Assembly (NCBI RefSeq): GCF_016283395.1
Contig: NZ_JAEEMU010000046.1
Span: 1 to 64,000 of the forward strand
Origin: Ruminococcus sp.
GTDB taxonomy: Bacteria; Bacillota_A; Clostridia; Oscillospirales; Ruminococcaceae
DNA length: 64,000 nucleotides
Reading direction: 5' to 3'
A program made the translations under genes and the position numbers. Below, one piece after another: positions 1 through 9,587 of this stretch. The notes below the pieces were generated by a model that was given only the letters and a program-made list of their open reading frames with translations, did not search any database and was not told the origin of the DNA. Numbering within the stretch: position 1 is the first letter of the stretch; each line of letters opens with the position of its first letter.

Positions 1-80
1 GAAATCTCAAGGGTCGTTACTTTTCTTATTCGCATTGTTCAATTTTCAAGATGCTGTTTACCATCTCTTGCGAGACAGCT
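1..80 (-). other. 5' leader of an rRNA operon lying left of the window
   Basis: Read on the minus strand, this stretch follows two tandem consensus promoters. It contains a small hairpin (AGATG/CATCT arms, positions 50-67) followed by CTTGAAAATTGAACAATG, wording typical of Firmicute rRNA leaders. No coding frame is visible. The 16S gene itself would lie beyond position 1 and is not seen, so the assignment is an inference. Confidence 0.6.
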
Positions 81-85
81 TTAAT

Positions 86-114
86 ATTATATCACTTTCC
101 TTCAGACTTGTCAA
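86..114 (-). promoter_or_regulatory. rRNA promoter P2 (proximal)
   Basis: Minus-strand TTGACA (109-114) and TATAAT (86-91) with a 17-bp spacer, both exact sigma-A consensus. Transcription would start near position 79 and run leftwards. Perfect hexamers in tandem with P1 fit a stable-RNA operon. Confidence 0.85.
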
Positions 115-192
115 GAGGTTTTTCGAATTTTTTCAAAAAACTTTTTCTCTCAACCGCTGCTTTTCAACAGCTCCTTGCCGGACAGTGATTAT

Positions 193-221
193 ATTATAAC
201 ACCCTTTTGAGGATTTGTCAA
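193..221 (-). promoter_or_regulatory. rRNA promoter P1 (distal)
   Basis: Minus-strand TTGACA (216-221) and TATAAT (193-198) with a 17-bp spacer, about 107 bp upstream of P2. The AT-rich stretch with A/T runs at 225-270 could act as an UP element. Both promoters point away from glgA. Confidence 0.85.
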
Positions 222-278
222 ATCAAATTTTATGAATTTTTCAAGAACTTTTTTATATAAAATCACAACTTATAAACA

Positions 279-304
279 ACAGCACCCCATTGCTGAGGTG
301 CTGT
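279..304 (-). terminator. Terminator-like hairpin after glgA
   Basis: Inverted repeat ACAGCACC (279-286) / GGTGCTGT (297-304) a few bases downstream of the glgA stop. The T tract on the minus strand is poor, so it may be a weak terminator or an mRNA 3' stabiliser. Confidence 0.55.
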
Positions 305-309
305 CAATA

Positions 310-1731
310 TTACTCTGCTGCAAGAAGCTGCTTATACGTATCAATATAGAGCTCAGCCGATGACGACCAGCTGTGATCGCACTCCATAGCACGTATAACA
401 AGTTCTTCCCATACCTGTTTATCCTCATAATCACGACGGGCACGTTTCACAGCATCAAGCATATCGTTTGCATTATACGTCTTGAATGTGAAACCGTTTC
501 CGTTCTCACCGCCGTTATCTCGTACAGAATCTCTTAATCCGCCTGTTTCACGGACTATGGGGATAGTTCCGTATCTCATTGCTATCATCTGTGCAAGTCC
601 GCAGGGCTCACTCTGTGACGGCATGAGGAACATATCCGCTCCCGCATATATCTTATGCGAAAGCTCGGGATTAAATCCAACTGTCACCGAAACTTTATCA
701 GGATATCTTGCAGCCATTTCGAGGAAGAAATCTTCGTATATCTTCTCGCCGCTACCAAGTATCGCGAATTTTACGCCGCTGCGCACGATCTCCTCAAATA
801 CGCATCTTATGAGATCAATTCCTTTATGCTTTACGAAACGTGAAACTATACCTATAACAGGTTCATCTCCCGGTGCGATGCCAAGCTCTGCAAGGAGAGC
901 TTCCTTGCATATTTTCTTGCCGTCCAGCTTTTTGGAAGAGTAGTTCTCTGCTATCATTTTATCCTTATCAGGATCATACAGCTTTGTATCAATACCGTTC
1001 ATTATACCGCGCAGCTTATACTGCTTGGTAACGAGTATCCTGTCGAGACCATGAGCATACCACGGGTCAAGTATCTCCCACGCATAGCTTGGGCTGACCG
1101 TTGTTATCATGTCACTTGTCTCGATAGCCCCCTTCATCATATTGACAGAGCCGTCGTACTCGATAAGTCCTGCATTGTACATAGGGATACCCATGAGTTC
1201 GCTGAGAACTTCCTTTCCGTATTTGCCCTGATACTCTATATTGTGTATGGTATAAACGATCTTGATACCATCATATCCCTGCTGATACTTGTAATAAACA
1301 TTGTAATACACAGGTATCAGCGCAGTCTGCCAGTCGTTGCAGTTGATGATATCGGGAGTAAAATTAATGTACTTCAGCATTTCAAGCACAGCCCTGTCAA
1401 AGAAAACAAATCTCTCACAGTCGTCATAAAATCCATAAAGTCCTTCTCTTGAATAATAATACTCATTATCAATGAAATAGTAAGTTACTCCGTCCTTTAT
1501 CGCCATAAATATACCGCAGTACTGCTTACGCCATGAAACATCAACTGTAATATTCGTAAGGAATACCATTTTATCGCGGAATTCGGGAGCGATAGATTTA
1601 TACAGAGGTATGACCACCCTGCAGTCATGCCTTTTTGATTTTATTGCTTTTGGAAGTGAACCTACTACGTCTGCAAGTCCGCCCGAAGCTGCAAAAGGTA
1701 CAGCTTCACTGGCAGCAAATAGTATTTTCAT
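310..1731 (-). CDS. glgA: Glycogen synthase GlgA (ADP-glucose type)
   Basis: Transfers glucose from ADP-glucose to the growing alpha-1,4-glucan chain in cytoplasmic glycogen synthesis. The protein is 473 aa, the usual length for GT5 enzymes, with the N-terminal GT5 domain at about 1-240 and a GT1-type Rossmann domain at about 285-440. The nucleotide-sugar loop SEPCGLAQMIAMRYG is near residue 376. The N-terminal KTGGL motif of E. coli GlgA reads ASGGL here, so the conserved Lys is Ala; I recall this variant from other Clostridia. It is the last gene of glgB-C-D-A, 15 bp after glgD. Confidence 0.95.
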   Translation of the reverse strand: MKILFAASEAVPFAASGGLADVVGSLPKAIKSKRHDCRVVIPLYKSIAPEFRDKMVFLTNITVDVSWRKQYCGIFMAIKDGVTYYFIDNEYYYSREGLYGFYDDCERFVFFDRAVLEMLKYINFTPDIINCNDWQTALIPVYYNVYYKYQQGYDGIKIVYTIHNIEYQGKYGKEVLSELMGIPMYNAGLIEYDGSVNMMKGAIETSDMITTVSPSYAWEILDPWYAHGLDRILVTKQYKLRGIMNGIDTKLYDPDKDKMIAENYSSKKLDGKKICKEALLAELGIAPGDEPVIGIVSRFVKHKGIDLIRCVFEEIVRSGVKFAILGSGEKIYEDFFLEMAARYPDKVSVTVGFNPELSHKIYAGADMFLMPSQSEPCGLAQMIAMRYGTIPIVRETGGLRDSVRDNGGENGNGFTFKTYNANDMLDAVKRARRDYEDKQVWEELVIRAMECDHSWSSSAELYIDTYKQLLAAE

Positions 1732-1746
1732 ATATTATCACCGCCG

Positions 1747-2868
1747 TCAGATCTTACCGCCTTTTCCTATATATAGCGGATATGTCTCAGAGCCTGTAAG
1801 CACCTTTTCGTTGCTTATCTCAACGTTTTTATCGGTTATTACCGATGCGATGCTGCAATTTTCTCCTACCTTTGTTCCCTGAAGGAGTACGCAGTCCTTG
1901 ACCACTGAATCCTTTCCGACTTTAACGCCTCGGAACAGTATAGAATTGATTACTGTACCTTCAATGACGCAGCCGTCTGCAATGAGTGAATCCTTTATAT
2001 TTGACTCAAGACCGTATTTTACAGGTCCGTTATCACCTATCTTTGTAAGAACAGGCATATTTTTCTGGAAAAGTGCATCTTTCTTTGCAGGATCAAGAAG
2101 GAGCCTGTTGGCTGCATAGTACTCCTGGATACTGTCTATCCTTGTGAAGAATCCCTCATGCTTATAGCCCATTATCTTGAATTCATCCTTCTTTCGCTGA
2201 AGTATCTCACGGGTAAAGCTGTACTGGTTGCGGCTTGCTGCATCGGATACGATCTTCTTTAAAAAGTCCTTTGTAACGATGCACATTTCAAGCCAGATAT
2301 TGCACTCGCCTGTTATCTGCGGATCAACAAGAACGTCCTTTAATCTGTTCTCATCATCGAATTCGAGAACTGTTGTGCAGTTGTCCTTTTCACAGTTATA
2401 TAATCCTCTGCTGTACACCAGAGTGATATCAGCCTCTGTATCCATATGCTGCTTGAGCACAGGATTGAAGTTGAGTGTAGTAACTACATCACAGTTCGAC
2501 ATGATGACATATTTGGCATTTGAATGCTCAACATATCCCCATATATTATTCAGCGCATCCAGTCTGCCGTTATAGATACCGCCTGTCTGACTGTACGGCG
2601 GCAGAAGATGAAGTCCGCCCTTTTTACGTGAAAGATCCCAGTCACGTCCTGAGCCGAGATGATCGAGGAGAGAACCGTAATTCGACTTTGTGATGACACC
2701 CACCTCGGAAACTCCCGAATGAACGAAGTTTGAAAGCGGAAAATCTATCAGTCTGTAACGTCCGCCAAATGGGATAGAACCCATAGTTCTCCTCTTAGTC
2801 AGCTCACTGACATAAGAATCATGCATACTTGCAAAGATAAGTCCCAAAACATTATAATTAACACTCAT
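1747..2868 (-). CDS. glgD: GlgD, regulatory ADP-glucose pyrophosphorylase subunit
   Basis: A GlgC paralogue of 373 aa, known in Firmicutes as the non-catalytic partner that raises GlgC activity in a heteromer. The fold is recognisable ([13 protein letters not shown] near residue 36, left-handed beta-helix repeats after about residue 280). The N-terminal GGxGxRL nucleotide loop of true pyrophosphorylases is replaced by a FASMHDSY segment. That loss is the usual basis for calling GlgD rather than a second GlgC. It sits between glgC (15 bp upstream) and glgA (15 bp downstream). Confidence 0.93.
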   Translation of the reverse strand: MSVNYNVLGLIFASMHDSYVSELTKRRTMGSIPFGGRYRLIDFPLSNFVHSGVSEVGVITKSNYGSLLDHLGSGRDWDLSRKKGGLHLLPPYSQTGGIYNGRLDALNNIWGYVEHSNAKYVIMSNCDVVTTLNFNPVLKQHMDTEADITLVYSRGLYNCEKDNCTTVLEFDDENRLKDVLVDPQITGECNIWLEMCIVTKDFLKKIVSDAASRNQYSFTREILQRKKDEFKIMGYKHEGFFTRIDSIQEYYAANRLLLDPAKKDALFQKNMPVLTKIGDNGPVKYGLESNIKDSLIADGCVIEGTVINSILFRGVKVGKDSVVKDCVLLQGTKVGENCSIASVITDKNVEISNEKVLTGSETYPLYIGKGGKI

Positions 2869-2883
2869 AGTAACATTCCTCCG

Positions 2884-4110
2884 TCAGATATTTTCGCCGA
2901 TGATCTGTTTTGGCTCGACTACCTTTTCAGCCGAAACAGTCACGTTATTTCCGACAACGGCAATGCCCCATTTATCCTTGTCCTCAATGCTTTCAGGACT
3001 TGATCCGATATGAGCGCGATTTTCGATAACGCTGTCGCTTCCGATTATTGCATACTCTACAACAGCACCCGATTTTATAACAGTTCCGGGCATAACGATA
3101 CTATAGTTTACAGAAGCACCTGCTTCGATAGTAACGCCCGAGAAAAGTATGGAGAAATCAACAGTTCCGTCGATAGTGCTTCCCTCTGATATCATTGAGT
3201 TTTCAATGCAGGCATTATCTCCTACATACTGCGGAGGCATATTGCTGTTACGTGAATATATCTTCCAGTTCGGATCATAAAGATCAAGAGGAACACTCGG
3301 GCTGAGAAGGTCCATATTTGCTTCCCAGAGCGAATCGAGAGTTCCTACGTCCTTCCAGTAGCCCTCGAATTCGTAAGCGAAAAGTCTCTGCTTGTCGCGA
3401 AGCATAGATGTGATGATATCCTTTCCGAAGTCCTTTGACCACGGCTCACCCTTTTCGCGTTTTGCGTTAGCTTCGTTTTCGTTTTCGATAAGGTATTTGC
3501 GGAGCTTCTCCCATGTGAATACATAGATACCCATTGAAGCCAGTGTGGACTTTGGCACCTTCGGCTTTTCAACGAAATCTGTTACCTGCTTCTTTTCATC
3601 GCAGATCATTATGCCGAAACGTGATGCCTCAGCCTTTGGTACATCAATTACGGAGATAGTACAGTCCGCATCGTTTTCAACGTGGAAATCCACCATTTTT
3701 GAATAATCCATTTTGTAGATATGGTCACCGCCGAGAACGACAACATACTCAGGATCATAACGCTCGATAAAGCGCATATTCTGGTAGATAGCATTAGCTG
3801 TGCCCTCATACCATGAAGCACCTGCCTGAGTCTCGTAAGGCGGGAGAACGTGTACGCCTCCGTTCATCTTATCAAGGTCCCATGGCTGTCCGCTTCCGAT
3901 ATATTCATTCAGTACCAGCGGCTGGTACTGTGTAAGAACACCAACTGTATCAATGCCTGAGTTGGTGCAGTTTGAGAGTGGAAAATCTATCAGACGATAT
4001 TTGCCGCCGTATGGTACTGCGGGCTTTGCAACATTTTTGGTCAGTGCATATAGTCTGCTGCCCTGACCGCCTGCAAGGAGCATTGCAACGACTCTTTTTT
4101 TAGTATACAT
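2884..4110 (-). CDS. glgC: Glucose-1-phosphate adenylyltransferase GlgC
   Basis: Makes ADP-glucose from glucose-1-phosphate and ATP, the committed step of bacterial glycogen synthesis. The 408-aa protein has the intact nucleotide loop LAGGQGSRL near residue 13, [13 protein letters not shown] near residue 35, the substrate motif [14 protein letters not shown] near residue 123, and a C-terminal beta-helix. The start follows a clear AGGAGG. It lies 36 bp after glgB and 15 bp before glgD in the same operon, and probably assembles with GlgD. Confidence 0.95.
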   Translation of the reverse strand: MYTKKRVVAMLLAGGQGSRLYALTKNVAKPAVPYGGKYRLIDFPLSNCTNSGIDTVGVLTQYQPLVLNEYIGSGQPWDLDKMNGGVHVLPPYETQAGASWYEGTANAIYQNMRFIERYDPEYVVVLGGDHIYKMDYSKMVDFHVENDADCTISVIDVPKAEASRFGIMICDEKKQVTDFVEKPKVPKSTLASMGIYVFTWEKLRKYLIENENEANAKREKGEPWSKDFGKDIITSMLRDKQRLFAYEFEGYWKDVGTLDSLWEANMDLLSPSVPLDLYDPNWKIYSRNSNMPPQYVGDNACIENSMISEGSTIDGTVDFSILFSGVTIEAGASVNYSIVMPGTVIKSGAVVEYAIIGSDSVIENRAHIGSSPESIEDKDKWGIAVVGNNVTVSAEKVVEPKQIIGENI

Positions 4111-4146
4111 ATTTTTCCTCCTGGATAGTAAAAAACATAATGGAAT

Positions 4147-6201
4147 TTATTTTGCCTTGGCAGAAGTCTTTTTCTTTGCCGTGGCCTTTGTCTTTTCTGT
4201 CTTGTCAGCCGCCTTTGCCAACTTTACAGAAGTTTTGGCTGTTGAAGCTGTGCGCTTCTTGACCGGAGTTTTCGCAGTCTCTGTCTTTACAGCCTTTGGC
4301 TCTCGCTTTTTCACAGGTGAGAATTTAAGATATATCACCGAGAGAGGGGCGAGGGTCATTGAGATACTGTTATCATGTCCATGCATGGGCACACTATCCG
4401 ACTTGAACGTTGTTTCGGTAATGCCCGAGCCGCCGAACTCTACAGCATCTGTATTGAATATAAGCTTGTATCTTCCCTTCTGCGGAACGCCTATCCTGTA
4501 ATCGCGGCGTTCTACAGGAACGAAATTGCATACAGCTATTATCTCGTCGCCATTGTCGTCGATACGTCTGAAAGAGATGATACTCTGCTTGTAATCGTCA
4601 TTGGATATCCAGCTGAAGCCGTTCCATGTATCGTCATTCTGCCAGAGAGGAGGATTATCAATATAGAATTTATTCAGCTTTTCAGAGAACTTCAGCAGAC
4701 TCTTGTGCGAATCTGTTCCAAGCAGCTCCCAGTCAAGCTGAGACTTGTAATCCCATTCCTTCATCTGACCGAATTCCTGTCCCATAAACAAAAGCTTCTT
4801 GCCGGGATGTGCGATCATATAAGCAAGGAAAGCACGGTATGAAGCAAATTTCTGCTCATATTCCCCGGGCATCTTGTTTATCATGGAGCATTTTCCGTGT
4901 ACTACCTCATCATGTGAGATAGGCAGGATATAGTTCTCGGAAAATGCATAGAAAAACGAGAATGTAAGTTTATCGTGGTTGAATGCACGATAGATCGGAT
5001 CAAGAGACATATAGCTGAGCATATCGTTCATCCAGCCCATGTTCCACTTGAAATTAAATCCGAGTCCCCCTAAATCGGTAGGCTTGGTAACCAGCGGCCA
5101 TGCCGTTGACTCCTCGGCGATCATAAGTGCGTCGGGGTGTTTGAGAAAAACAGCTTCATTGAGATGCTTGAGGAACTCCACAGCTTCAAGGTTCTCGTTG
5201 CCGCCGTAGATATTGGCTGCCCACTCGCCCTCACGTCTGTCATAGTCAAGGTAGAGCATAGATGCTACAGCATCGACTCTGAGACCGTCTACGTGGAATT
5301 CGTCAAACCAGTAATTTGCGCTTGAAATAAGGAATGAGCATACCTCAGCCTTTCCGTAATCGAAAACTCTCGTTCCCCATGCCTTATGCTCCTTCTTGCG
5401 GTCATCTGTGTATTCGTAGCAGCAGCCGCCGTCGAACTCATAAAGACCTGCTTCGTCCTTAGGGAAATGTGCAGGCACCCAGTCGAGGATAACGCCTATC
5501 CCTGCGGCATGGAACATATCTATCATCTTTCTCATATCATCGGGAGTACCATAGCGCGAAGTAGGCGCAAAGTAACCTGTTACCTGATATCCCCACGAGC
5601 CGTCGTAAGGGTACTCCGTAAGAGGCATGAACTCTACATGAGTATATGACATTTTTTTGAGATACGGGATTATTTCCTTTGCGAATGTTTCATAATCGAG
5701 GAATATCTCTTCGCCGTAATTCTTCCACGAGCTGAGATGTACCTCATAGACATTCATAGGGCTTTTGTAAATGCTCACAGAACTTTTATTTTCAAACCAC
5801 TTGTCATCTTCCCATTTGTAATCGCTCTCGTATATCTTTGAAGCTGTGCCGGGACGCGTCTCAAAATGATGAGCATAAGGATCGGCTTTCATGATGATCC
5901 TGCCGTCCTTAGTTTCGATGCTGTATTTATAAGCATCGAACTGTTTAAGTCCCGGGATATCAGCCTCCCAGATACCGTCTGAGATAAGCGACATTTTATT
6001 TTGCGTTCTGTCCCAGTTGTTGAAATCACCTACAACAGATACGCTTACAGCATTAGGAGCCCAAACTCTGAAAGTGAAAACCTTGCTTCTTCCCTTTTTC
6101 TTAGAATGAACGCCAAAAAATTTATATGCTTCATAGTTTTTTCCCTGGTAAAAAAGGTACAGCGGAAAATCGTTAAGATTGTTATTTTTATTAACAGACA
6201 T
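4147..6201 (-). CDS. glgB: 1,4-alpha-glucan branching enzyme GlgB with basic C-terminal tail
   Basis: Introduces alpha-1,6 branches into glycogen. Domains in order: CBM48 at about 38-115, GH13 catalytic barrel at about 160-480 with the nucleophile motif [10 protein letters not shown], the acid/base motif MIAEEST and ISHDEVVHG, then the C-terminal beta domain. After about residue 632 an extra tail of some 50 residues is nearly all Lys, Ala and Thr, resembling histone H1 or other nucleic-acid-binding tails; it is not part of the GH13 fold. First gene of the operon, with AAGGAGG before the ATG and a sigma-A promoter upstream. Confidence 0.95.
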   Translation of the reverse strand: MSVNKNNNLNDFPLYLFYQGKNYEAYKFFGVHSKKKGRSKVFTFRVWAPNAVSVSVVGDFNNWDRTQNKMSLISDGIWEADIPGLKQFDAYKYSIETKDGRIIMKADPYAHHFETRPGTASKIYESDYKWEDDKWFENKSSVSIYKSPMNVYEVHLSSWKNYGEEIFLDYETFAKEIIPYLKKMSYTHVEFMPLTEYPYDGSWGYQVTGYFAPTSRYGTPDDMRKMIDMFHAAGIGVILDWVPAHFPKDEAGLYEFDGGCCYEYTDDRKKEHKAWGTRVFDYGKAEVCSFLISSANYWFDEFHVDGLRVDAVASMLYLDYDRREGEWAANIYGGNENLEAVEFLKHLNEAVFLKHPDALMIAEESTAWPLVTKPTDLGGLGFNFKWNMGWMNDMLSYMSLDPIYRAFNHDKLTFSFFYAFSENYILPISHDEVVHGKCSMINKMPGEYEQKFASYRAFLAYMIAHPGKKLLFMGQEFGQMKEWDYKSQLDWELLGTDSHKSLLKFSEKLNKFYIDNPPLWQNDDTWNGFSWISNDDYKQSIISFRRIDDNGDEIIAVCNFVPVERRDYRIGVPQKGRYKLIFNTDAVEFGGSGITETTFKSDSVPMHGHDNSISMTLAPLSVIYLKFSPVKKREPKAVKTETAKTPVKKRTASTAKTSVKLAKAADKTEKTKATAKKKTSAKAK

Positions 6202-6226
6202 AATTCAGCCTCCTTTGCTATAATAC

Positions 6227-6255
6227 ATTTTATCAGAATCAGCAGAATTATTCAA
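6227..6255 (-). promoter_or_regulatory. Promoter of the glgBCDA operon
   Basis: Minus-strand TTGAAT (6250-6255) and TAAAAT (6227-6232) with a 17-bp spacer, 26 bp before the glgB start. One mismatch in each hexamer. Confidence 0.6.
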
Positions 6256-6315
6256 GCTTTTTTGAAAAACGCACATAAATTTTATAGGTTATGCTAATAT
6301 TGCCATATCTAATTA

Positions 6316-6371
6316 GTGCAATTTGACATATTTATTTTGAGGTTTTCTCCTACGCTCTTGACAAATTGCAC
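6316..6371. repeat. Spaced inverted repeat between glgB and spoIIE
   Basis: GTGCAATTTG (6316-6325) is exactly inverted as CAAATTGCAC (6362-6371), 36 bp apart. No T tract follows on either strand, so it is not an obvious terminator and may be an operator pair. The rest of the 6202-6436 gap shows no gene. Confidence 0.4.
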
Positions 6372-6436
6372 AGCTATTGACCTTGTTTCGCCTATGCTGT
6401 ATGACATTTGAGTTAATATTTTGTTAACAATCTCAT

Positions 6437-8668
6437 TTACTCTTTTAATCTGAAAGCTATTACCGTAACGTCATCTGAGTGTATGGTCTGATTGAAAACA
6501 TAAGCTTTTGTGCAAATTTCGTCCACGATATGTTTTATATCATCACCGCCCATGAGAAGCTCTTTTATGAACGGATAAGCGTTCTCGGATATGCCGTCCG
6601 AAAACATTATCACTATATCCCCAGCTTCAAATTCGCACTCCCTTGCAAACAGCTCGGAGTGTTCATATATGCCTATGGGGAAAGTGGGTGCGGTTATTTT
6701 CAGTACGTTCCCACCGTGGCGTATAAGTGTTGCCGCAGCACCTGACTTTATCACCGTAAGGCTGCCGTCATCAAGGTCTGCGCACAGCGCATCAAGAGTT
6801 GCAAAGCTCTCCTCCCGTGACTTCGTTACCATGAACGAATTTATCAGCTTTACCGTTGACGCTACGCTTACTCCGCCGCTTACAAGTCTGCGGAAAAGTC
6901 CTGCTACCATACGCGATTCCATAGCTGCATTTTTACCTGTTCCCATGCCGTCGGACAGCACAACATATCCCATGCCTGCACCGTCTGTGAACACAGTATA
7001 AGTATCACCGTTTGCAGCCGAATTATCAGCGCATGATGACGAAACATATACCTCCATGCTGTAGCGCGGTCTTTCGTATACCCTTATGCGCATTTCATTT
7101 CCCGAGCGTATCAGCTCAGTGCAAGACATATTCAGATGCAGCTCGTCTGCAATAAGATCGCATATCCTAGTCCCGTTTTCGGGAGCATTTTCAGCTTTGA
7201 AATACACCTCCGCAATAAGCCTGCTGCGGCTGTTGTAATAGGCTATCACTGATGAGATCACAAAGCCGAATTTTTCCAGTTTGAGCCTTATGCTCCTCCC
7301 CACAGTTTCCGAACAGCGTATATCCAGTTTCTCACTTGTTGACCTTATGATATCCTCGGTTATGAGCATCTGTTCATGCAATAGTTCACGGCTCTCGGAA
7401 AAGCGCATTTCCATAAGCTTTGCAGCCGCCTTTTCTCTTGCACTTTTCACAAATACTTCCTCGATCTTCTCCTTGTGCAGACAGTCCGCAAGCTCCTGCG
7501 GAAAGCTCTCCTGCGCAAACTCTCCCATTTCCGCAAGCTTCGCAAATCCGCGGTATGTGTTGCCCTTATCTGACTTCCAGCAGAAAGGTCTGCGATAACA
7601 TAGCGAACACACCTCTGCCGAATTTTCCTCTATTTCATTCACAGTATCACAGCTTTTTGACAGCATCTGTGAAACTCTTTCCGACTCTCTTCTCAGCTCT
7701 CCCACAGTCTCGGAAAGAAAACTCATTCTTGTGTTTATCATATCCGTCAGAGAAGTATCTTTCCCGTCAGTCCTTACCCATTTATCAGAAAATACCGATG
7801 CAGCAGGAATAAAAATACCTGACGCGCATATAATATCAATAATGCCGCCGACGCTGTTCACAGTAAGTCCTGTAAGCACTGTAAATACAAAGCTTATCCC
7901 TGCAAAAAAAGCTGCCGCCGTAAATGGTTTCTGTCTGCGCATATATCCCGTGAGAAGTCCCGAGGCAGGCAGAAGCACTATTCCCATTCCTGCTTCGGAA
8001 GATGAAAGAAATGCTCCGCAGACCGTCAGCGCACCGCATATGACTCCACCTGACTGACCGTAAAAATATGCACCCGTCAGCGTTACGGCTGCGCCGATAA
8101 CTACACCCACATTCACTACGGGAACATCAGCTCCGCACAGTGATGATACCGCCACTATGTATACAACTGCACATGAAAATCCGCCGCTGTTAGAAACGTC
8201 TATGACTTTCTTGTGCTTCAAGTCCATAATAAACCTTGCCGCCGAATATGCTGTAAAGCCTGCAAGCGCACCGTAAAAAGCATAAAAAAGCAGCTTCTGC
8301 GGAAGCTCGCCTATAACAGCTGAAACAGCCGCACCCGAAATAAGTACGCTCACGCCTGTATTGATACCGCATAGCTTCTCATCGTTTTTCGGTTCAAGGA
8401 ACATCTTGATTATAACGATAAGTGCAGATGCCGAAAGCTTTACTATATTCCTGCCGACTGTGCCGCTTATGATGCAGCGCACCATGCTTCCTGTAAATAC
8501 CGCAGCCGAGTACGGAAGTCCAACTGCTCCTGCTAAAGAAATATCCGCAAATGAAGCAACTCCGCCCACCTTTGCTCCCGACAGTACAAAGCCAGCCGCC
8601 GCACATACCGAAAAGAAAAACGCAAAGGAAAAATGCTGCCATTCTCTGAGTTTTTTTATATTTATCAT
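6437..8668 (-). CDS. spoIIE: Stage II sporulation protein E, membrane serine phosphatase
   Basis: In endospore formers SpoIIE dephosphorylates SpoIIAA at the polar septum and so releases sigma-F. About ten hydrophobic helices fill residues 15-310; a central cytoplasmic region follows, then a PP2C/SpoIIE phosphatase domain from about residue 530. The metal-site motifs VLSDGMGTGKNA and IVIMFSDGISENA are visible. At 743 aa it is somewhat shorter than the B. subtilis protein. I start at the ATG at 8668 because GAGGTG lies 7 bases upstream; a GTG sits one codon earlier. The gene is single, with the cobalamin operon upstream and the glg operon downstream. Confidence 0.93.
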   Translation of the reverse strand: MINIKKLREWQHFSFAFFFSVCAAAGFVLSGAKVGGVASFADISLAGAVGLPYSAAVFTGSMVRCIISGTVGRNIVKLSASALIVIIKMFLEPKNDEKLCGINTGVSVLISGAAVSAVIGELPQKLLFYAFYGALAGFTAYSAARFIMDLKHKKVIDVSNSGGFSCAVVYIVAVSSLCGADVPVVNVGVVIGAAVTLTGAYFYGQSGGVICGALTVCGAFLSSSEAGMGIVLLPASGLLTGYMRRQKPFTAAAFFAGISFVFTVLTGLTVNSVGGIIDIICASGIFIPAASVFSDKWVRTDGKDTSLTDMINTRMSFLSETVGELRRESERVSQMLSKSCDTVNEIEENSAEVCSLCYRRPFCWKSDKGNTYRGFAKLAEMGEFAQESFPQELADCLHKEKIEEVFVKSAREKAAAKLMEMRFSESRELLHEQMLITEDIIRSTSEKLDIRCSETVGRSIRLKLEKFGFVISSVIAYYNSRSRLIAEVYFKAENAPENGTRICDLIADELHLNMSCTELIRSGNEMRIRVYERPRYSMEVYVSSSCADNSAANGDTYTVFTDGAGMGYVVLSDGMGTGKNAAMESRMVAGLFRRLVSGGVSVASTVKLINSFMVTKSREESFATLDALCADLDDGSLTVIKSGAAATLIRHGGNVLKITAPTFPIGIYEHSELFARECEFEAGDIVIMFSDGISENAYPFIKELLMGGDDIKHIVDEICTKAYVFNQTIHSDDVTVIAFRLKE

Positions 8669-8697
8669 CACACATCACCTCGCAAAATATACAAAGG

Positions 8698-8744
8698 ATT
8701 ATACCACATCTTTGGCGCGTGATATGTCGAAGTCAGCTGTCGGA
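8698..8744 (-). promoter_or_regulatory. Candidate Spo0A-activated spoIIE promoter
   Basis: Minus-strand TATAAT lies at 8698-8703 and no -35 hexamer is found at 17 bp. Instead TGTCGAA, the 0A-box core, lies at 8725-8731 (21 bp from the -10), with a one-mismatch copy TGTCGGA at 8738-8744. The layout recalls B. subtilis spoIIE and spoIIG, where 0A boxes replace the -35. Inference from motif and spacing. Confidence 0.55.
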
Positions 8745-8760
8745 TATGCACTGTTTTTGA

Positions 8761-8793
8761 CGCAAAATAAAAAGCTGTGCAGATGCACAGCTG
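8761..8793 (-). terminator. Terminator of the cobalamin operon
   Basis: Perfect 9-bp stem AGCTGTGCA (8773-8781) / TGCACAGCT (8784-8792) followed on the minus strand by TTTTTATTTTG. It lies about 160 bp after the cbiC stop and just before the spoIIE promoter. An A/T palindrome at 8857-8877 may be a second stop signal. Confidence 0.75.
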
Positions 8794-8951
8794 AGTGATT
8801 TATTCTTTTGTCGGATACGAACAAAATAATATATTGATTTTATGCAAAACAGAGAAATCAAAAAATTTTTTTTTGATAATCAACGGTTTCCCATTGAATT
8901 TTTACGTTTTTTGCCCCTTTTACAGAAGCACATTTTCATCGCAGTGTTAAA

Positions 8952-9587
8952 TCACTGTTCTCTCCCAGTTGCCATATACAAAAGAGCATTGCAGATAGCC
9001 GCAGCAACATTGCTGCCGCCCTTTCTGCCTCTTGCAACGATACAAGGGATACCGCTTTCGATTATGAGCTCCTTGGACTGCACAACATTCACAAATCCCA
9101 CAGGAACGCCGATTATCAGCCGCGGCACGAAGCTGCCTGCGTCGATATGTTCGCGAAGTCTTATAAGTGCAGTAGGAGCATTTCCAACTGCATAAATAAC
9201 AGGCTTGCCAAGCTTTGCAGCCTTGTCCACCGACGCAACAGCACGGGTCGTACCGTTTGCAGAAGCCGTCTCCGCCACGTCACTGTCAGCCATGAAACAT
9301 TCCACCGTACAGCCAAGCTTACCAAGTGCAGTTTTATTTATGCCCGACTTTGCCATATTGGTATCGGTAACTATTACAGCCCCCTCGGAAAGTGCAGAAA
9401 GTGCTTTCTGAACAGCACCCTCGGAAAAGTACATATTGTCGTAGTAATCAAAATCCGCTGTAGTATGTATAGCTCTCATAACTATTGGACGTATATCCTC
9501 AGGTAGCTTTCTGTCGCCCAGCTCAGACTCTATTATCTCGAAGCTTCTGTGTTCGATATCCTGAGGAAGAACGTATTCAAGCTCCAT
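8952..9587 (-). CDS. cbiC: Cobalt-precorrin-8 methylmutase CbiC
   Basis: Moves the C11 methyl group to C12, turning cobalt-precorrin-8 into cobyrinic acid. The 211-aa length is normal for CbiC/CobH. The catalytic His lies in RAIHTTADFDY near residue 41, and the Gly-rich VGNAPTAL and GVPVGFVNV segments match the family. The start codon overlaps the cbiP stop (TAATG). It is the last gene of the operon although the enzyme acts mid-pathway. Confidence 0.94.
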   Translation of the reverse strand: MELEYVLPQDIEHRSFEIIESELGDRKLPEDIRPIVMRAIHTTADFDYYDNMYFSEGAVQKALSALSEGAVIVTDTNMAKSGINKTALGKLGCTVECFMADSDVAETASANGTTRAVASVDKAAKLGKPVIYAVGNAPTALIRLREHIDAGSFVPRLIIGVPVGFVNVVQSKELIIESGIPCIVARGRKGGSNVAAAICNALLYMATGREQ

